This document shows positions 36,848 through 47,629 of a stretch of 64,000 nucleotides of DNA, piece by piece (position 1 is the stretch's first letter; every line of letters begins with the position of its first letter). The position numbers and the translations under genes are program-made. Below the pieces are notes generated by a model. The model saw only the letters and a list, made by a program, of their open reading frames with translations, did not search any database and had not been told where the DNA came from. The stretch spans positions 4,839,501 to 4,903,500 of the forward strand of contig NZ_CP063374.1 of the NCBI RefSeq assembly GCF_015160875.1, read 5' to 3'. The stretch comes from Streptomyces chromofuscus (GTDB taxonomy: Bacteria; Actinomycetota; Actinomycetes; Streptomycetales; Streptomycetaceae).

Positions 36848-37993
36848 ATGCCTCGTTGGAAGGCCTTGCCGGAGGAACTCGATCCGCAGATCAGGGAGTT
36901 CGCCACCCAGCTGCGTCGGCTCGTGGACCGCAGCGGCCTGAGCATCTCGGCGCTGTCCGACCGCACGGGTTACAGCAAGACGTCCTGGGAGCGCTATCTG
37001 AACGGTCGGCTGCTCGCGCCGAAGGGCGCGGTCGTGGCGCTGGCCGAGGTCACCGGCACCAACCCGATCCATCTGACCACCATGTGGGAGCTCGCCGAAC
37101 GGGCCTGGAGCCGTTCGGAGATGCGGCACGACATGACCATGGAGGCGATGCGGATCTCGCAGGCGCGCGCGGCGCTCGGCGAGTTCGGCGCGCCCCCGGC
37201 GACCCCCAAGGGCAGAACGGCCCGCCGGGGCGGCAGCGCGACGGCGACGCCGGGCATCGCGGGCCCGGCGGGCGTGTCCCCGACGGTGCCGTCCCAGCCC
37301 ACGGCACCCGACGCGAACGCCCGGGAGGCCGAGGGACGGCAGGGCGTCAACTCGTGGGGCCTCGCGGGGTACGCGGGGCCGTCCCCGTCGGGCGGACGTC
37401 AGGGCGCCGGTGCGGGGGCGACCCGGGCGCAGGCCGACCGGGCGCCCGACGCCGGCGGGACGCCGCAGACCCCGCCGCGCACCCCCTCGGACGGCGACGC
37501 GTCCGGCAGGCGGCGGCTCGCGCTGTTCCTGGCCGGTGCGGTCGTCGTGGTCGTCGCGGCCGGTGCCGCCTACCACTTCACGGGCGACGGCGGCGACCGG
37601 AACGACACCGCGGGCGTCTCCCCGTCCCCCTCCGTCAGCGCCGCCGCCGACCTGCCACCCGGCGTGAAGTGCAGCGGCGAATCCTGCACCGGCAAGGACG
37701 CGGAGAGCATGGGGTGCAGCGGCGACCTGGTCACCACCGCGAGGACGGCCACCGTCGGCGCCATCGTCGTCGAGGTCCGCTACAGCGAGACCTGCGGCGC
37801 GGCGTGGGGCCGTATCACCCAGGCCGCCCCGGGCGACGAGGTCCAGGTGACCGTGGGCACCACCAAGGAGAACGGCTCTGTCACCACTGCCGGTGACACC
37901 ATCGCGTACACCCCGATGATCGCCGTGCGCAATGCGGGTCAGGCAACGGCGTGCGCGACGCTGGCGTCGGGGGAGCGCGGCTGCACGCGGTAG
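36848..37993 (+). CDS. XRE-family HTH membrane protein with DUF2690 domain
   Basis: The 381-residue protein has an N-terminal helix-turn-helix (about 15-80; LSISALSDRTGYSKTSWERYLNG), a Pro/Gly/Ala-rich linker, one membrane helix (about 222-240) and an extracytoplasmic DUF2690 domain. The domain has Cys residues in GVKCSGESCTGKDAESMGC and SETCGAAWG, likely forming disulfides. Streptomyces has many paralogues of this layout. It probably signals across the membrane to DNA, but targets are unknown. GGGGGAAGCG precedes the ATG. Confidence 0.88.
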   Translation: MPRWKALPEELDPQIREFATQLRRLVDRSGLSISALSDRTGYSKTSWERYLNGRLLAPKGAVVALAEVTGTNPIHLTTMWELAERAWSRSEMRHDMTMEAMRISQARAALGEFGAPPATPKGRTARRGGSATATPGIAGPAGVSPTVPSQPTAPDANAREAEGRQGVNSWGLAGYAGPSPSGGRQGAGAGATRAQADRAPDAGGTPQTPPRTPSDGDASGRRRLALFLAGAVVVVVAAGAAYHFTGDGGDRNDTAGVSPSPSVSAAADLPPGVKCSGESCTGKDAESMGCSGDLVTTARTATVGAIVVEVRYSETCGAAWGRITQAAPGDEVQVTVGTTKENGSVTTAGDTIAYTPMIAVRNAGQATACATLASGERGCTR

Positions 37994-38247
37994 CGCGGGA
38001 CGCGCCACGGAGGCGACGAGCGCACCGTGGCGCCCGTTCGGTCCGACCCGTCGAAAAAAGGCGTCCGCGGCGCGCATGCGATCGCCGATCGCGGGCACGC
38101 GAGCAGTACCCCCACGGGAGTCCGGCAACGGTACCCCCACCCGGCGGTCGTCCCGTCTCTCCTCTCCCGGACGGGCGGCCGCCGCCTTTCGTAAGCTCTG
38201 TGGGCTGGGCCACACCGACCCGGACGTCCGGCATCCCGGAGGCGCGA

Positions 38248-38283
38248 TAGCCTGACCGCTGGATCTCTCTTGACGCCAAGAGA
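38248..38283 (+). promoter_or_regulatory. mdh: mdh promoter with palindromic operator
   Basis: TAGCCT at 38248-38253 is a good -10 box. About 12 bases later a perfect 7-bp dyad TCTCTTG-ACGC-CAAGAGA spans 38266-38283, just downstream of the expected start of transcription. A repressor bound there would block mdh. The rest of the 347-base gap (37994-38340) shows no gene. Confidence 0.6.
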
Positions 38284-38340
38284 TCGATCAAAAAGCCGGG
38301 GCAGGGACGCCCCACCGCCAGCTGTCATACGGAGAACGCC

Positions 38341-39330
38341 ATGACCCGCACTCCCGTGAACGTCACCGTCACCGGCGCGGCCGGCCAGATCGGTTACGCC
38401 CTGCTCTTCCGCATCGCCTCCGGCCAGCTGCTCGGCGCGGACGTGCCGGTCAAGCTCCGCCTCCTCGAGATCACCCCGGCGCTGAAGGCCGCCGAGGGCA
38501 CCGCGATGGAGCTGGACGACTGCGCGTTCCCGCTGCTCCAGGGCATCGACATCACCGACGACCCGAACGTGGCCTTCGACGGCGCCAACGTCGCCCTGCT
38601 CGTCGGCGCCCGCCCGCGCACCAAGGGCATGGAGCGCGGTGACCTCCTCGAGGCCAACGGCGGCATCTTCAAGCCGCAGGGCCAGGCCATCAACGCGCAC
38701 GCCGCCGACGACATCCGCGTCCTGGTGGTCGGCAACCCGGCCAACACCAACGCGCTGATCGCGCAGGCCGCCGCCCCGGACGTACCGGCGGAGCGCTTCA
38801 CCGCGATGACCCGCCTCGACCACAACCGCGCGCTGACCCAGCTGGCGAAGAAGACGGGCACGCCGGTCTCCGAGATCAAGAAGCTGACGATCTGGGGCAA
38901 CCACTCCGCCACGCAGTACCCGGACATCTTCCACGCCACGGTCGCCGGCAAGAACGCCGCCGAGGTCGTGAACGACGAGAAGTGGCTGGCCGAGGACTTC
39001 ATCCCGACCGTCGCCAAGCGCGGCGCCGCCATCATCGAGGCCCGTGGCGCGTCCTCCGCCGCGTCCGCCGCCAACGCCGCCATCGACCACGTCTACTCCT
39101 GGGTCAACGGCACCCCCGAGGGCGACTGGGTCTCCATGGGCATCCCGTCCGACGGCTCCTACGGCGTTCCCGAGGGCCTGATCTCCTCCTTCCCGGTCAC
39201 CTGCAAGGACGGCACGTACGAGATCGTCCAGGGCCTGGAGATCAACGACTTCTCCCGCGCCCGCATCGACGCGTCGGTGAAGGAGCTGGAGGAGGAGCGC
39301 GAGGCGGTCCGCGGCCTCGGCCTCATCTGA
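38341..39330 (+). CDS. mdh: malate dehydrogenase (NAD)
   Basis: The 329-residue enzyme oxidises malate to oxaloacetate in the TCA cycle. It has the N-terminal Rossmann motif TGAAGQIGYALLFRIA, NPANTNALIA, TRLDHNRA with the substrate-binding Arg, and WGNHSATQYPD with the catalytic His. Length and motifs match the long actinobacterial MDH type. The gene has its own promoter and operator upstream and a terminator downstream. Confidence 0.97.
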   Translation: MTRTPVNVTVTGAAGQIGYALLFRIASGQLLGADVPVKLRLLEITPALKAAEGTAMELDDCAFPLLQGIDITDDPNVAFDGANVALLVGARPRTKGMERGDLLEANGGIFKPQGQAINAHAADDIRVLVVGNPANTNALIAQAAAPDVPAERFTAMTRLDHNRALTQLAKKTGTPVSEIKKLTIWGNHSATQYPDIFHATVAGKNAAEVVNDEKWLAEDFIPTVAKRGAAIIEARGASSAASAANAAIDHVYSWVNGTPEGDWVSMGIPSDGSYGVPEGLISSFPVTCKDGTYEIVQGLEINDFSRARIDASVKELEEEREAVRGLGLI

Positions 39331-39345
39331 TCCCGGCCACACCAG

Positions 39346-39393
39346 CCGCACGACCCCCGGTCCGCCGCCACGGGCCGGGGGTCGTCGGCTTTC
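39346..39393 (+). terminator. terminator after mdh
   Basis: A 10-bp stem (CGACCCCCGG at 39351-39360 with CCGGGGGTCG at 39375-39384) is extended by partial pairing of GCCGCA with GTCGGC. A short T-rich stretch (CTTTCC) follows. It lies 20 bases after the mdh stop. Confidence 0.8.
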
Positions 39394-39497
39394 CCGGTGC
39401 CTGCCGACGTCCTCGCGCGGACGACGCCCGCAACCCGTCGATTCCCCGACTCGCCCGGCCGTCCGCCGAGTGCCCGAGGACCGTTCTCGGCGGGACG

Positions 39498-40388
39498 TCA
39501 GCCGGTCCGGCGCAGCCGCTTCTCGAACCAGTGCCCGGCGTAGACGTGCTCCGCGTAGGCCGGGATCTCCGTGTATCCCGATGCCCGGTACATCGTCCGC
39601 GCTTCGGTGAGCACGGCGTGCGTGTCCAGCCGGACGACGTCGAAGCCGCGCTCGGCCGCCTCCCGTTCCAGCGCCGCCAGGATCCGGCGGGCCAGGCCGA
39701 GCCGCCGGGCGTCCGGGTGCACCCACAGGTGCTTGATCTCGCCCACGCCGGGCTCGAGACGGCGCAGCCCGCCGCAGCCGACCGGGCGCTCGTCCTCGTA
39801 CGCCACGAAGAAGGCGCCGCGGTCGCCGGAGACCTCTTCCGGGCGTACGAGATCGGTGGGATCGAAGCCCTCGGGGAACCGTTCGTCCAGGTCGGCGGCG
39901 TAGGCGTCGAGGGTGGCGCGGGCGTCCGGGTGGGCGCCGTCGACGCGTTCGACGGTGGTGCCGGCCAGGCGCAGCAGGCGTTCGGCGGTGGTGACGGCCT
40001 CGGTGAGCCGGGCGCGCTGGGCCGGGGTGAGGCCGTCGAGCAGGCCGCCGACCAGGGCGTCGGCCCGCCGGTTCTGTTCCTTGACCTCGACGCGCCCGGC
40101 CGGGGTGAGTTCGATCATGCGCAGCCGGCTGTCGTCGGGGTGGACGCTCAGCCGGACCATCCCCTGCGCCTGGAGCGTCTTCGCCATCCGGCTGAGATAG
40201 CCGGCGTCCAGGCCGAGGCGGGCGCGCAGTTCGCGCAGCGAGGCGCCGTCGCCGATCTCGAAGAGCAGCCGGGCCTCGCCGAGGGGGCGGTTCTGGCCCA
40301 GGTAACGGTCGTCGAGGGCGCCGATGCGGCGGGTGAAGTAGCGGTTGAAGCGGCGGAACGCCGCGACGTGCTCTGACACTGCCTCCAT
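39498..40388 (-). CDS. MarR-type regulator fused to GNAT acetyltransferase
   Basis: The 296-residue protein joins a MarR winged helix (about 1-140; LRELRARLGLDAGYLSRMAKTL) to a GNAT domain (about 150-290). The GNAT acetyl-CoA loop is seen as HPDARRLGLARRIL. MarR-GNAT fusions are a known actinobacterial type; the acetyl acceptor is unknown. A perfect palindrome directly upstream suggests autoregulation. It is divergent from the betaine operon starting at 40566, so it may regulate choline/betaine genes. A GTG at 40379 with GGAGG is an alternative start. Confidence 0.88.
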   Translation of the reverse strand: MEAVSEHVAAFRRFNRYFTRRIGALDDRYLGQNRPLGEARLLFEIGDGASLRELRARLGLDAGYLSRMAKTLQAQGMVRLSVHPDDSRLRMIELTPAGRVEVKEQNRRADALVGGLLDGLTPAQRARLTEAVTTAERLLRLAGTTVERVDGAHPDARATLDAYAADLDERFPEGFDPTDLVRPEEVSGDRGAFFVAYEDERPVGCGGLRRLEPGVGEIKHLWVHPDARRLGLARRILAALEREAAERGFDVVRLDTHAVLTEARTMYRASGYTEIPAYAEHVYAGHWFEKRLRRTG

Positions 40389-40392
40389 ATTT

Positions 40393-40410
40393 CTTTGACC
40401 CTAGTCAAAG
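40393..40410. promoter_or_regulatory. MarR-type operator palindrome
   Basis: CTTTGAC-CCTA-GTCAAAG is a perfect 7-bp dyad with a 4-base centre, ending five bases from the MarR-GNAT start. Its size and position fit a MarR-family site that would block this gene, and it sits in the 177-base gap shared with the betaine aldehyde dehydrogenase gene. Confidence 0.7.
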
Positions 40411-40565
40411 AGTTGCGGTCGGTCCAGAGGAGCTGGCTGTCTTTCCTCGCCCTATGTCCGAAATGCCAGTGAGGCAGCCCACTTTCGGCCATCGATTGCG
40501 CATGCCCGAAAGGGGTACGGGCAGGCGCCCACGGTCTTGAACAGGAACGGAAGGCAAGACCGAGC

Positions 40566-42101
40566 ATGTCGGACAGAGCGGAGAACCAGGTGCCTCAGGC
40601 GCGCGACACGATCCACGTGGCAGGCCAGTGGCGGCCCGCCGCCTCCGGCGCCACGCGCGAGATCCTCGACCCCGCGGACGCCCTGCCGTTCGCCGTGGTC
40701 GCCGAGGGGGACGAGAAGGACGCCGACCTGGCCGTCGAGGCCGCCCGGCAGGCCTTCGACGGCGGCCGGGGCGAGTGGTCCCGCACTCCCGTGGCCGAGC
40801 GTGCCGCCCTGCTGCGCCGCGTCGCCGACCTGCTGGTCCGTGACCGTGAGGAGCTCGGCCTGCTGGAGAGCCGGGACGCCGGCAAGACCGTCGAGGAGGG
40901 CCGCGTCGACATCGACTGCGTCGCCGACGCCTTCCGCTGCTTCGCCGACCTGGTGGCGGGGGAAGGGGCCGGCCGGGTCGTCGACGCGGGCTCGCCCGAC
41001 ATCCACAGCGTCGTCGTCCACGAACCGGTCGGCGTCTGCGCGCTGATCACGCCCTGGAACTACCCGCTGCTCCAGGCCAGCTGGAAGATCGCGCCCGCGC
41101 TCGCCGCCGGCAACACCTTCGTGATCAAGCCGAGCGAGATCACGCCGATGACCACCATCGCCCTGATCGACCTGCTCGCCGAGGCCGGGCTGCCCGCCGG
41201 GGTCGCGAACATCGTCACCGGCCCCGGCCACACGGTCGGCGCCCGCCTGGCCGAACACCCCGACGTCGACCTGGTCTCCTTCACCGGCGGCCTGATCAGC
41301 GGCACCAAGGTCGCCGCGGCCGCCGCGCCCACCGTCAAGAAGGTCGCCCTCGAACTCGGCGGCAAGAACCCCAACGTCGTCTTCGCCGACGCCTGCGCCA
41401 CCGACGAGGCCTTCGACACCGCCGTCGACCAGGCCCTCAACGCGGCCTTCATCCACAGCGGCCAGGTCTGCTCCGCGGGCGCGCGCCTCATCGTCGAGGA
41501 GTCGGTCAGGGAGCGGTTCGTCGCCGAACTCGCCCACCGCGCCTCCAAGATCCGCCTCGGGCGCGGCACGGCGGACGGCGTCGAGTGCGGCCCCCTCGTC
41601 TCCGAGCAGCAGCGCGCCAAGGTGGAGTCGTACGTCGCGTCCGCGCTGGCGGAGGGCGCGGTGCTGCGCAGCGGCGGCAAGCGGCCCGAACCCGCCGGGT
41701 CCAGGCCCGCCACCGGCTACTTCTACGAGCCGACGGTGCTCGACCAGTGCCACCGCGAGATGCGGGTCGTGCGCGAGGAGGTCTTCGGTCCCGTCCTCAC
41801 GGTGGAGACCTTCCGTACCGAGGACGAGGCCGTGGCGCTCGCCAACGACACCGAGTACGGGCTGGCCGGCGCGGTGTGGACCGCCGACGCGGGGCGGGCC
41901 CGCCGGGTCGCCGGGCGGCTGCGGCACGGCACCGTGTGGATCAACGACTTCCACCCCTACCTGCCGCAGGCGGAGTGGGGCGGCTTCGGCAAGAGCGGCG
42001 TCGGCCGCGAACTCGGCCCGGCCGGGCTCGCCGAGTACCGGGAGACCAAGCACGTCTACCAGAACCTCGCGCCGAAGCCGGTGCGCTGGTTCGCGGGCTG
42101 A
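40566..42101 (+). CDS. aldehyde dehydrogenase, probably betaine aldehyde dehydrogenase
   Basis: The 511-residue enzyme is a complete NAD(P)-dependent aldehyde dehydrogenase. The Asn of ITPWNYPLLQ, Glu in LELGGKNPNV and catalytic Cys in HSGQVCSAGAR are all present. As first gene of an operon with a choline-oxidase-like GMC enzyme and a betaine importer, it most likely oxidises betaine aldehyde to the osmoprotectant glycine betaine. ATG 40566 follows GGAAGGCAAG. Another aminoaldehyde substrate is possible. Confidence 0.9.
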   Translation: MSDRAENQVPQARDTIHVAGQWRPAASGATREILDPADALPFAVVAEGDEKDADLAVEAARQAFDGGRGEWSRTPVAERAALLRRVADLLVRDREELGLLESRDAGKTVEEGRVDIDCVADAFRCFADLVAGEGAGRVVDAGSPDIHSVVVHEPVGVCALITPWNYPLLQASWKIAPALAAGNTFVIKPSEITPMTTIALIDLLAEAGLPAGVANIVTGPGHTVGARLAEHPDVDLVSFTGGLISGTKVAAAAAPTVKKVALELGGKNPNVVFADACATDEAFDTAVDQALNAAFIHSGQVCSAGARLIVEESVRERFVAELAHRASKIRLGRGTADGVECGPLVSEQQRAKVESYVASALAEGAVLRSGGKRPEPAGSRPATGYFYEPTVLDQCHREMRVVREEVFGPVLTVETFRTEDEAVALANDTEYGLAGAVWTADAGRARRVAGRLRHGTVWINDFHPYLPQAEWGGFGKSGVGRELGPAGLAEYRETKHVYQNLAPKPVRWFAG

Positions 42102-42149
42102 TCCCGCCCCCTTCCCCCAACCCCCCACTGGAGCACCGGAGTAGCATCC

Positions 42150-43678
42150 ATGCCCGAGAACAGTCATACCTACGACTACGTCGTCATCGGCGGCGGCACC
42201 GCGGGTTCCGTCATCGCCTCCCGCCTCACCGAGAACCCCGACGTCACCGTCGCCGTCATCGAGGGCGGCCCCAGCGACGTGGACCGCGAGGACGTCCTCA
42301 CCCTGCGCCGCTGGATGGGCCTGCTCGGCGGCGAACTCGACTACGACTACCCCACCACCGAGCAGCCACGCGGCAACTCCCACATCCGGCACAGCCGCGC
42401 CCGCGTCCTCGGCGGCTGCTCCTCCCACAACACCCTCATCGCCTTCAAGCCGCTGCCGTCCGACTGGGACGAGTGGGAGGCGGCCGGCGCCAAGGGCTGG
42501 GGCGCGGTGCGGATGGAGGCGTACTACGCCCGGTTGCTGAACCACATCGTCCCGGTGGACGAGAAGGACCGCAACGCCATCGCCCGCGACTTCGTCGACG
42601 CCGCCCAGGCCGCGCTGGGCGTGCCCCGCGTGGAGGGCTTCAACAAGAAGCCGTTCACCGACGGCGTCGGCTTCTTCGACCTCGCCTACCACCCCGAGAA
42701 CAACAAGCGGTCCTCGGCCTCCGTGGCCTACCTCCACCCGGTGATGGACAGGCGGCCCAACCTGACGATCCTGCTGGAGACCTGGGCGTACCGGCTGCAG
42801 CTGAACGGCACCCGCGCCGAGGGCGTCCACGTGCGTACCGAGGACGGCGAGGAGATTCTCGTCCGCGCCCGGAACGAGGTGGTGCTGTGCGCGGGCGCGG
42901 TCGACTCGCCGCGGCTGCTGCTGCACTCCGGCATCGGCCCCCGCGAGGACCTGGAGGCGCTCGGCATACCCGTCGTCCACGACCTGCCCGGCGTCGGCGA
43001 GAACCTGCTCGACCACCCGGAGTCCGTGATCGTCTGGGAGACCCACGGACCCATCCCGGAGAACTCGGCGATGGACTCCGACGCGGGCCTGTTCGTGCGT
43101 CGCGACCCCGAACAGGCGGGCCCCGACCTGATGTTCCACTTCTACCAGATCCCGTTCACCGACAACCCGGAGCGGCTGGGCTACGAACGGCCCTCGTACG
43201 GAGTGTCCATGACCCCGAACATCCCCAAGCCGAAGAGTCGCGGGCGGCTGTACCTGACGAGCGCGGACCCCGCCGAGAAGCCCGCGCTCGACTTCCGCTA
43301 CTTCACCGACGAGGACGACTACGACGGCCGCACCCTCGTCGACGGCATCCGCATCGCCCGCGAGATCGCGAAGACGGAGCCGCTGGCGGGCTGGCTGAAG
43401 CGCGAGGTGTGCCCCGGCCCGGACGTCACCGGCGACGAGGAACTCGGCGAGTACGCCCGCAAGGTCGCGCACACCGTGTACCACCCGGCGGGCACCTGCC
43501 GGATGGGCGCCGCCTCCGACGAACTGGCCGTAGTCGACCCCGAGTTGCGGATCCGTGGACTGGACGGCATCCGGATCGCGGACGCGTCGGTGTTCCCGAC
43601 CATGACCGCGGTGAACCCGATGATCGGGGTGTTGATGGTCGGTGAGCGGGCCGTGGAGCTGATCGGGGGTGGTGCGCG

Positions 43679-43682
<4 letters not shown>
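42150..43682 (+). CDS. GMC oxidoreductase, choline dehydrogenase-like
   Basis: The 510-residue flavoenzyme has the FAD-binding YVVIGGGTAGSVIASRL motif, the GMC signature LGGCSSHN, and the C-terminal YHPAGTCRMG with the catalytic His and a downstream Asn (TAVNPMIG). It is expected to oxidise choline to betaine aldehyde. It starts 48 bases after the aldehyde dehydrogenase gene and overlaps the ABC ATPase gene by four bases. The first glycine-rich loop is intact and length is slightly short for BetA (about 550). Confidence 0.88.
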
Positions 43683-44736
<1,054 letters not shown>

Positions 44737-44737
<1 letters not shown>

Positions 44738-46671
44738 TGGCCACCGTCACCGCCTCGGCTCCCCGGACCCTGCCCGCCGCACTGAAGAACCGGGCCGTCG
44801 CCAAGCTCGCCCTGCTCGCCCTGGCCGCGGTGGTCCTCGTACCGCCGGCCGTGGCGCGCTGGGCGAGCGGCAGCTGGCCCGAGGCCCTCACCGTCGACCT
44901 GACCCAGCCGCTCACCGCCGCCAGCGACTGGATCATCGACAACCGGGACAGCCACCCGCTGTTCCTCTACTTCTTCGGCCACCTCAGCAACGCGGTCGTC
45001 CTGTCCGTCCGGGCCGTCTACCTCGCCCTCCTCGCCATCGGATGGGCGGGTGTCACCGCGCTCGGCGCCTTCGTGGCCTGGCGCGTCGCCGGTGTGCGGC
45101 TCGCGCTCGGCACGGCCGCCGCGTTCCTGGCCTGCGGCCTGCTCGACATGTGGCTGCCCACCATGCAGACCCTGGCCCTGATGGCCGTGGCGGTGCTGGC
45201 GTCCGTCGTCGTCGGCGCCCTGCTCGGACTCGCCGCCGGGTTGTCCGACCGGATGGACCGCGCCCTGCGCCCGGTCCTCGACACCATGCAGGTCCTCCCC
45301 GCGTTCGCCTACCTCCTCCCCGTCGTCCTGGTCTTCGGCATCGGCGTCCCCGCCGCCGTCCTCGCCACGGTCGTCTACGCCGCCCCGCCCATGGCCCGCC
45401 TCACCGCGCTCGGCCTGCGCGGCGCCGACAAGGAGGTACTGGAGGCGGTCGAGTCGCTGGGCGCCACCGCCCGGCAGCGCCTGCTGACCGCCCGTATCCC
45501 GCTGGCCCGCAAGGAACTCCTGCTCGGCCTCAACCAGACGATCATGATGGCGCTGTCCATGGCGGTCATCGCCTCCGTCATCGGCGCCGGCGGCCTCGGC
45601 GACCGCGTCTACCAGGCGCTGGCCTCGGTCGACGTGGGCGCCGCCCTCGCCGCGGGCATCCCGATCGTGCTGCTCGCGGTCGTCCTGGACCGCGTCACCG
45701 CGGCCGCGGGCGACGGCACCGGGGAACGCCCGCGCGCCGGATGGCCGTACGTCCTGGCCGGCGCCGTGGGCCTCGCGGTCGCCGCACGCCTGCTGGGCCG
45801 CGCCGACTGGCCCGAGGCCTGGACCGTGAACATCGCCGAGCCGGTCAACCGCGCCGTCGACTGGATGACCGCCCACCTCTACTCGGGCGTCCCGGTCGTC
45901 GGCGGCACCGCCGACTGGGCCGGCCGTTTCACCACCTGGGTCCTGGACCCGCTGCGGGACGGCCTGCAGTGGCTGCCCTGGTGGTCCGTGCTGCTCGTCG
46001 TCGCCGCCCTGGCCTGGCTGATCGGCACCTGGCGCACCGCGCTGACCGCCGTCCTCGCCATGGCCGCGATCGGCGTCCTCGGCGTCTGGGAGCCGTCCCT
46101 GGACACCCTCTCCCAGGTCATCGCCGCCGTCGCCGTCACCCTCGTCCTGGGCTTCGCGACCGGCATCGCGGCCGCCCGCAGCGAGCGCTTCGAGCGTGCG
46201 CTGCGCCCCGTCCTGGACGTCTGCCAGACCATGCCGCAGTTCGTGTACCTGATCCCGGTCGTCGCCCTGTTCGGCGTCGGCCGCGCCCCGGCGGTCGCCG
46301 CGGCCGTCGTCTACGCCCTGCCCGCGGTCGTCCGCATCACCGCCCGGGGGCTGCGGCAGGTCGACCCGGCCGCGCTGGAATCGGCCCGCTCGCTCGGCGC
46401 GACCGGCGGACAGCAACTGCGCCAGGTCCAGCTCCCGCTCGCCCGCGCGGCGCTGCTGCTGGCGGTCAACCAGGGCGTGGTGCTGGTCCTCGCCGTCGTC
46501 ATCATCGGCGGCCTGGTCGGCGGCGGCGCCCTCGGCTACGACGTCGTCTTCGGCCTCGCGCAGGGCGACCTGGCGACCGGTCTGGTGGCCGGCGCCGCGA
46601 TCGTCTGCCTCGGCCTGATGCTCGACCGGGTGACCCAGCCGACGGATCGCCGCGCGAAGAAGGGAGCGTGA
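44737..46671 (+). CDS. betaine ABC transporter permease, tandem duplicated (ProW/OpuAB-like)
   Basis: The 644-residue protein is a fusion of two permease units, each with about six helices and an EAA loop. The first loop reads EAVESLGATARQRLLTARIP and the second ESARSLGATGGQQLRQVQLP. Single permeases of this family dimerise, so a fused pair gives a complete channel in one chain. It belongs with the ATPase before it and the lipoprotein after it. Each half begins with an aromatic-rich periplasmic part (WPEALTVDLTQPLT; WPEAWTVNIAEPVN). Confidence 0.9.
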
Positions 46672-46672
46672 C

Positions 46673-47626
46673 ATGCGTACACGTACGAGCGTCATGGCGG
46701 CGGTGACCCTGCTCGCCCTGACCACCGGCTGCGGTGCCGCCGACATGACCCGGCAGGCCTCGCCCTTCGCCAACGCGCAGGGGGCGAAGACCGTGACCCT
46801 GTCCGTGCAGTCCTGGGTGGGCGCGCAGGCCAACGTCGCCGTCGCCCAGTACCTGCTCGAACACGAACTCGGCTACCGCGTCGACACCGTCCAGATCGAC
46901 GAGGTCCCCGCCTGGGACGCCCTCAGCCAGGGCCGCGTCGACGCCCTCCTGGAGGACTGGGGGCACCCGGAGGAGGAGCAGCGCTACGTCGAGGACAAGA
47001 AGACGATCGTGGGCGCCGGCGACCTCGGTGTGACCGGGCACATCGGCTGGTACGTCCCCACGTACTTCGCCGAGCAGCACCCCGACGTCACCGACTGGAA
47101 GAACCTCAACAAGTACGCCGACCGGTTCCGCACCCCGGAGAGCGGCGGCAAGGGCCAGCTGATGGACGGCTCACCGTCCTACGTCACCAACGACAAGGCG
47201 CTGGTGAAGAACCTGGACCTCGACTACCAAGTGGTCTTCGCCGGTTCGGAGGCCGCGCAGATCACGCAGATCAAGCAGTTCGCGAAGGAGAAGAAGCCCT
47301 TCCTGACCTACTGGTACTCGCCGCAGTGGCTCTTCAAGAAGGTCCCGATGACCGAGGTGAAGCTGCCCGAGTACAAGGAGGGCTGCGACGCGGACCCGGA
47401 GAAGGTCGCCTGCGCCTATCCGCACACGCCGCTGCAGAAGTACCTGAACGCCGACTTCGCGAAGGACGGCGGGGCGGCGGCCCGGCTGCTGAAGAAGTTC
47501 CAGTGGACGACCGAGGACCAGAACGAGGTCTCCCTGATGATCGCCGAGCAGAAGCTGACGCCGGAGGAGGCGGCGAAGAAGTGGGTGGACAGCCACGAGT
47601 CCACGTGGAAGACGTGGCTGTCCTGA
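46673..47626 (+). CDS. glycine betaine ABC transporter substrate-binding lipoprotein (OpuAC family)
   Basis: The 317-residue protein has a lipoprotein signal peptide with lipobox LTTGC (Cys at 20). The mature part matches the OpuAC fold: SVQSWVGAQANVAVAQYLL at the start, and several Trp/Tyr residues (WDALSQG, GHIGWYVP, YWYSPQWLF) that could form the aromatic betaine cage. It starts one base after the permease stop. It delivers betaine or a related quaternary amine to the importer. Its end is four bases from the convergent lyase gene. Confidence 0.93.
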   Translation: MRTRTSVMAAVTLLALTTGCGAADMTRQASPFANAQGAKTVTLSVQSWVGAQANVAVAQYLLEHELGYRVDTVQIDEVPAWDALSQGRVDALLEDWGHPEEEQRYVEDKKTIVGAGDLGVTGHIGWYVPTYFAEQHPDVTDWKNLNKYADRFRTPESGGKGQLMDGSPSYVTNDKALVKNLDLDYQVVFAGSEAAQITQIKQFAKEKKPFLTYWYSPQWLFKKVPMTEVKLPEYKEGCDADPEKVACAYPHTPLQKYLNADFAKDGGAAARLLKKFQWTTEDQNEVSLMIAEQKLTPEEAAKKWVDSHESTWKTWLS

Positions 47627-47629
47627 CGG

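Noticed and set aside
40452..43484. 1010-codon open frame on the minus strand opposite the betaine genes
   Set aside because: It lies antisense to two clearly conserved enzymes; high GC removes stop codons. The composition is Gly/Val/Arg/Asp-rich without motifs.
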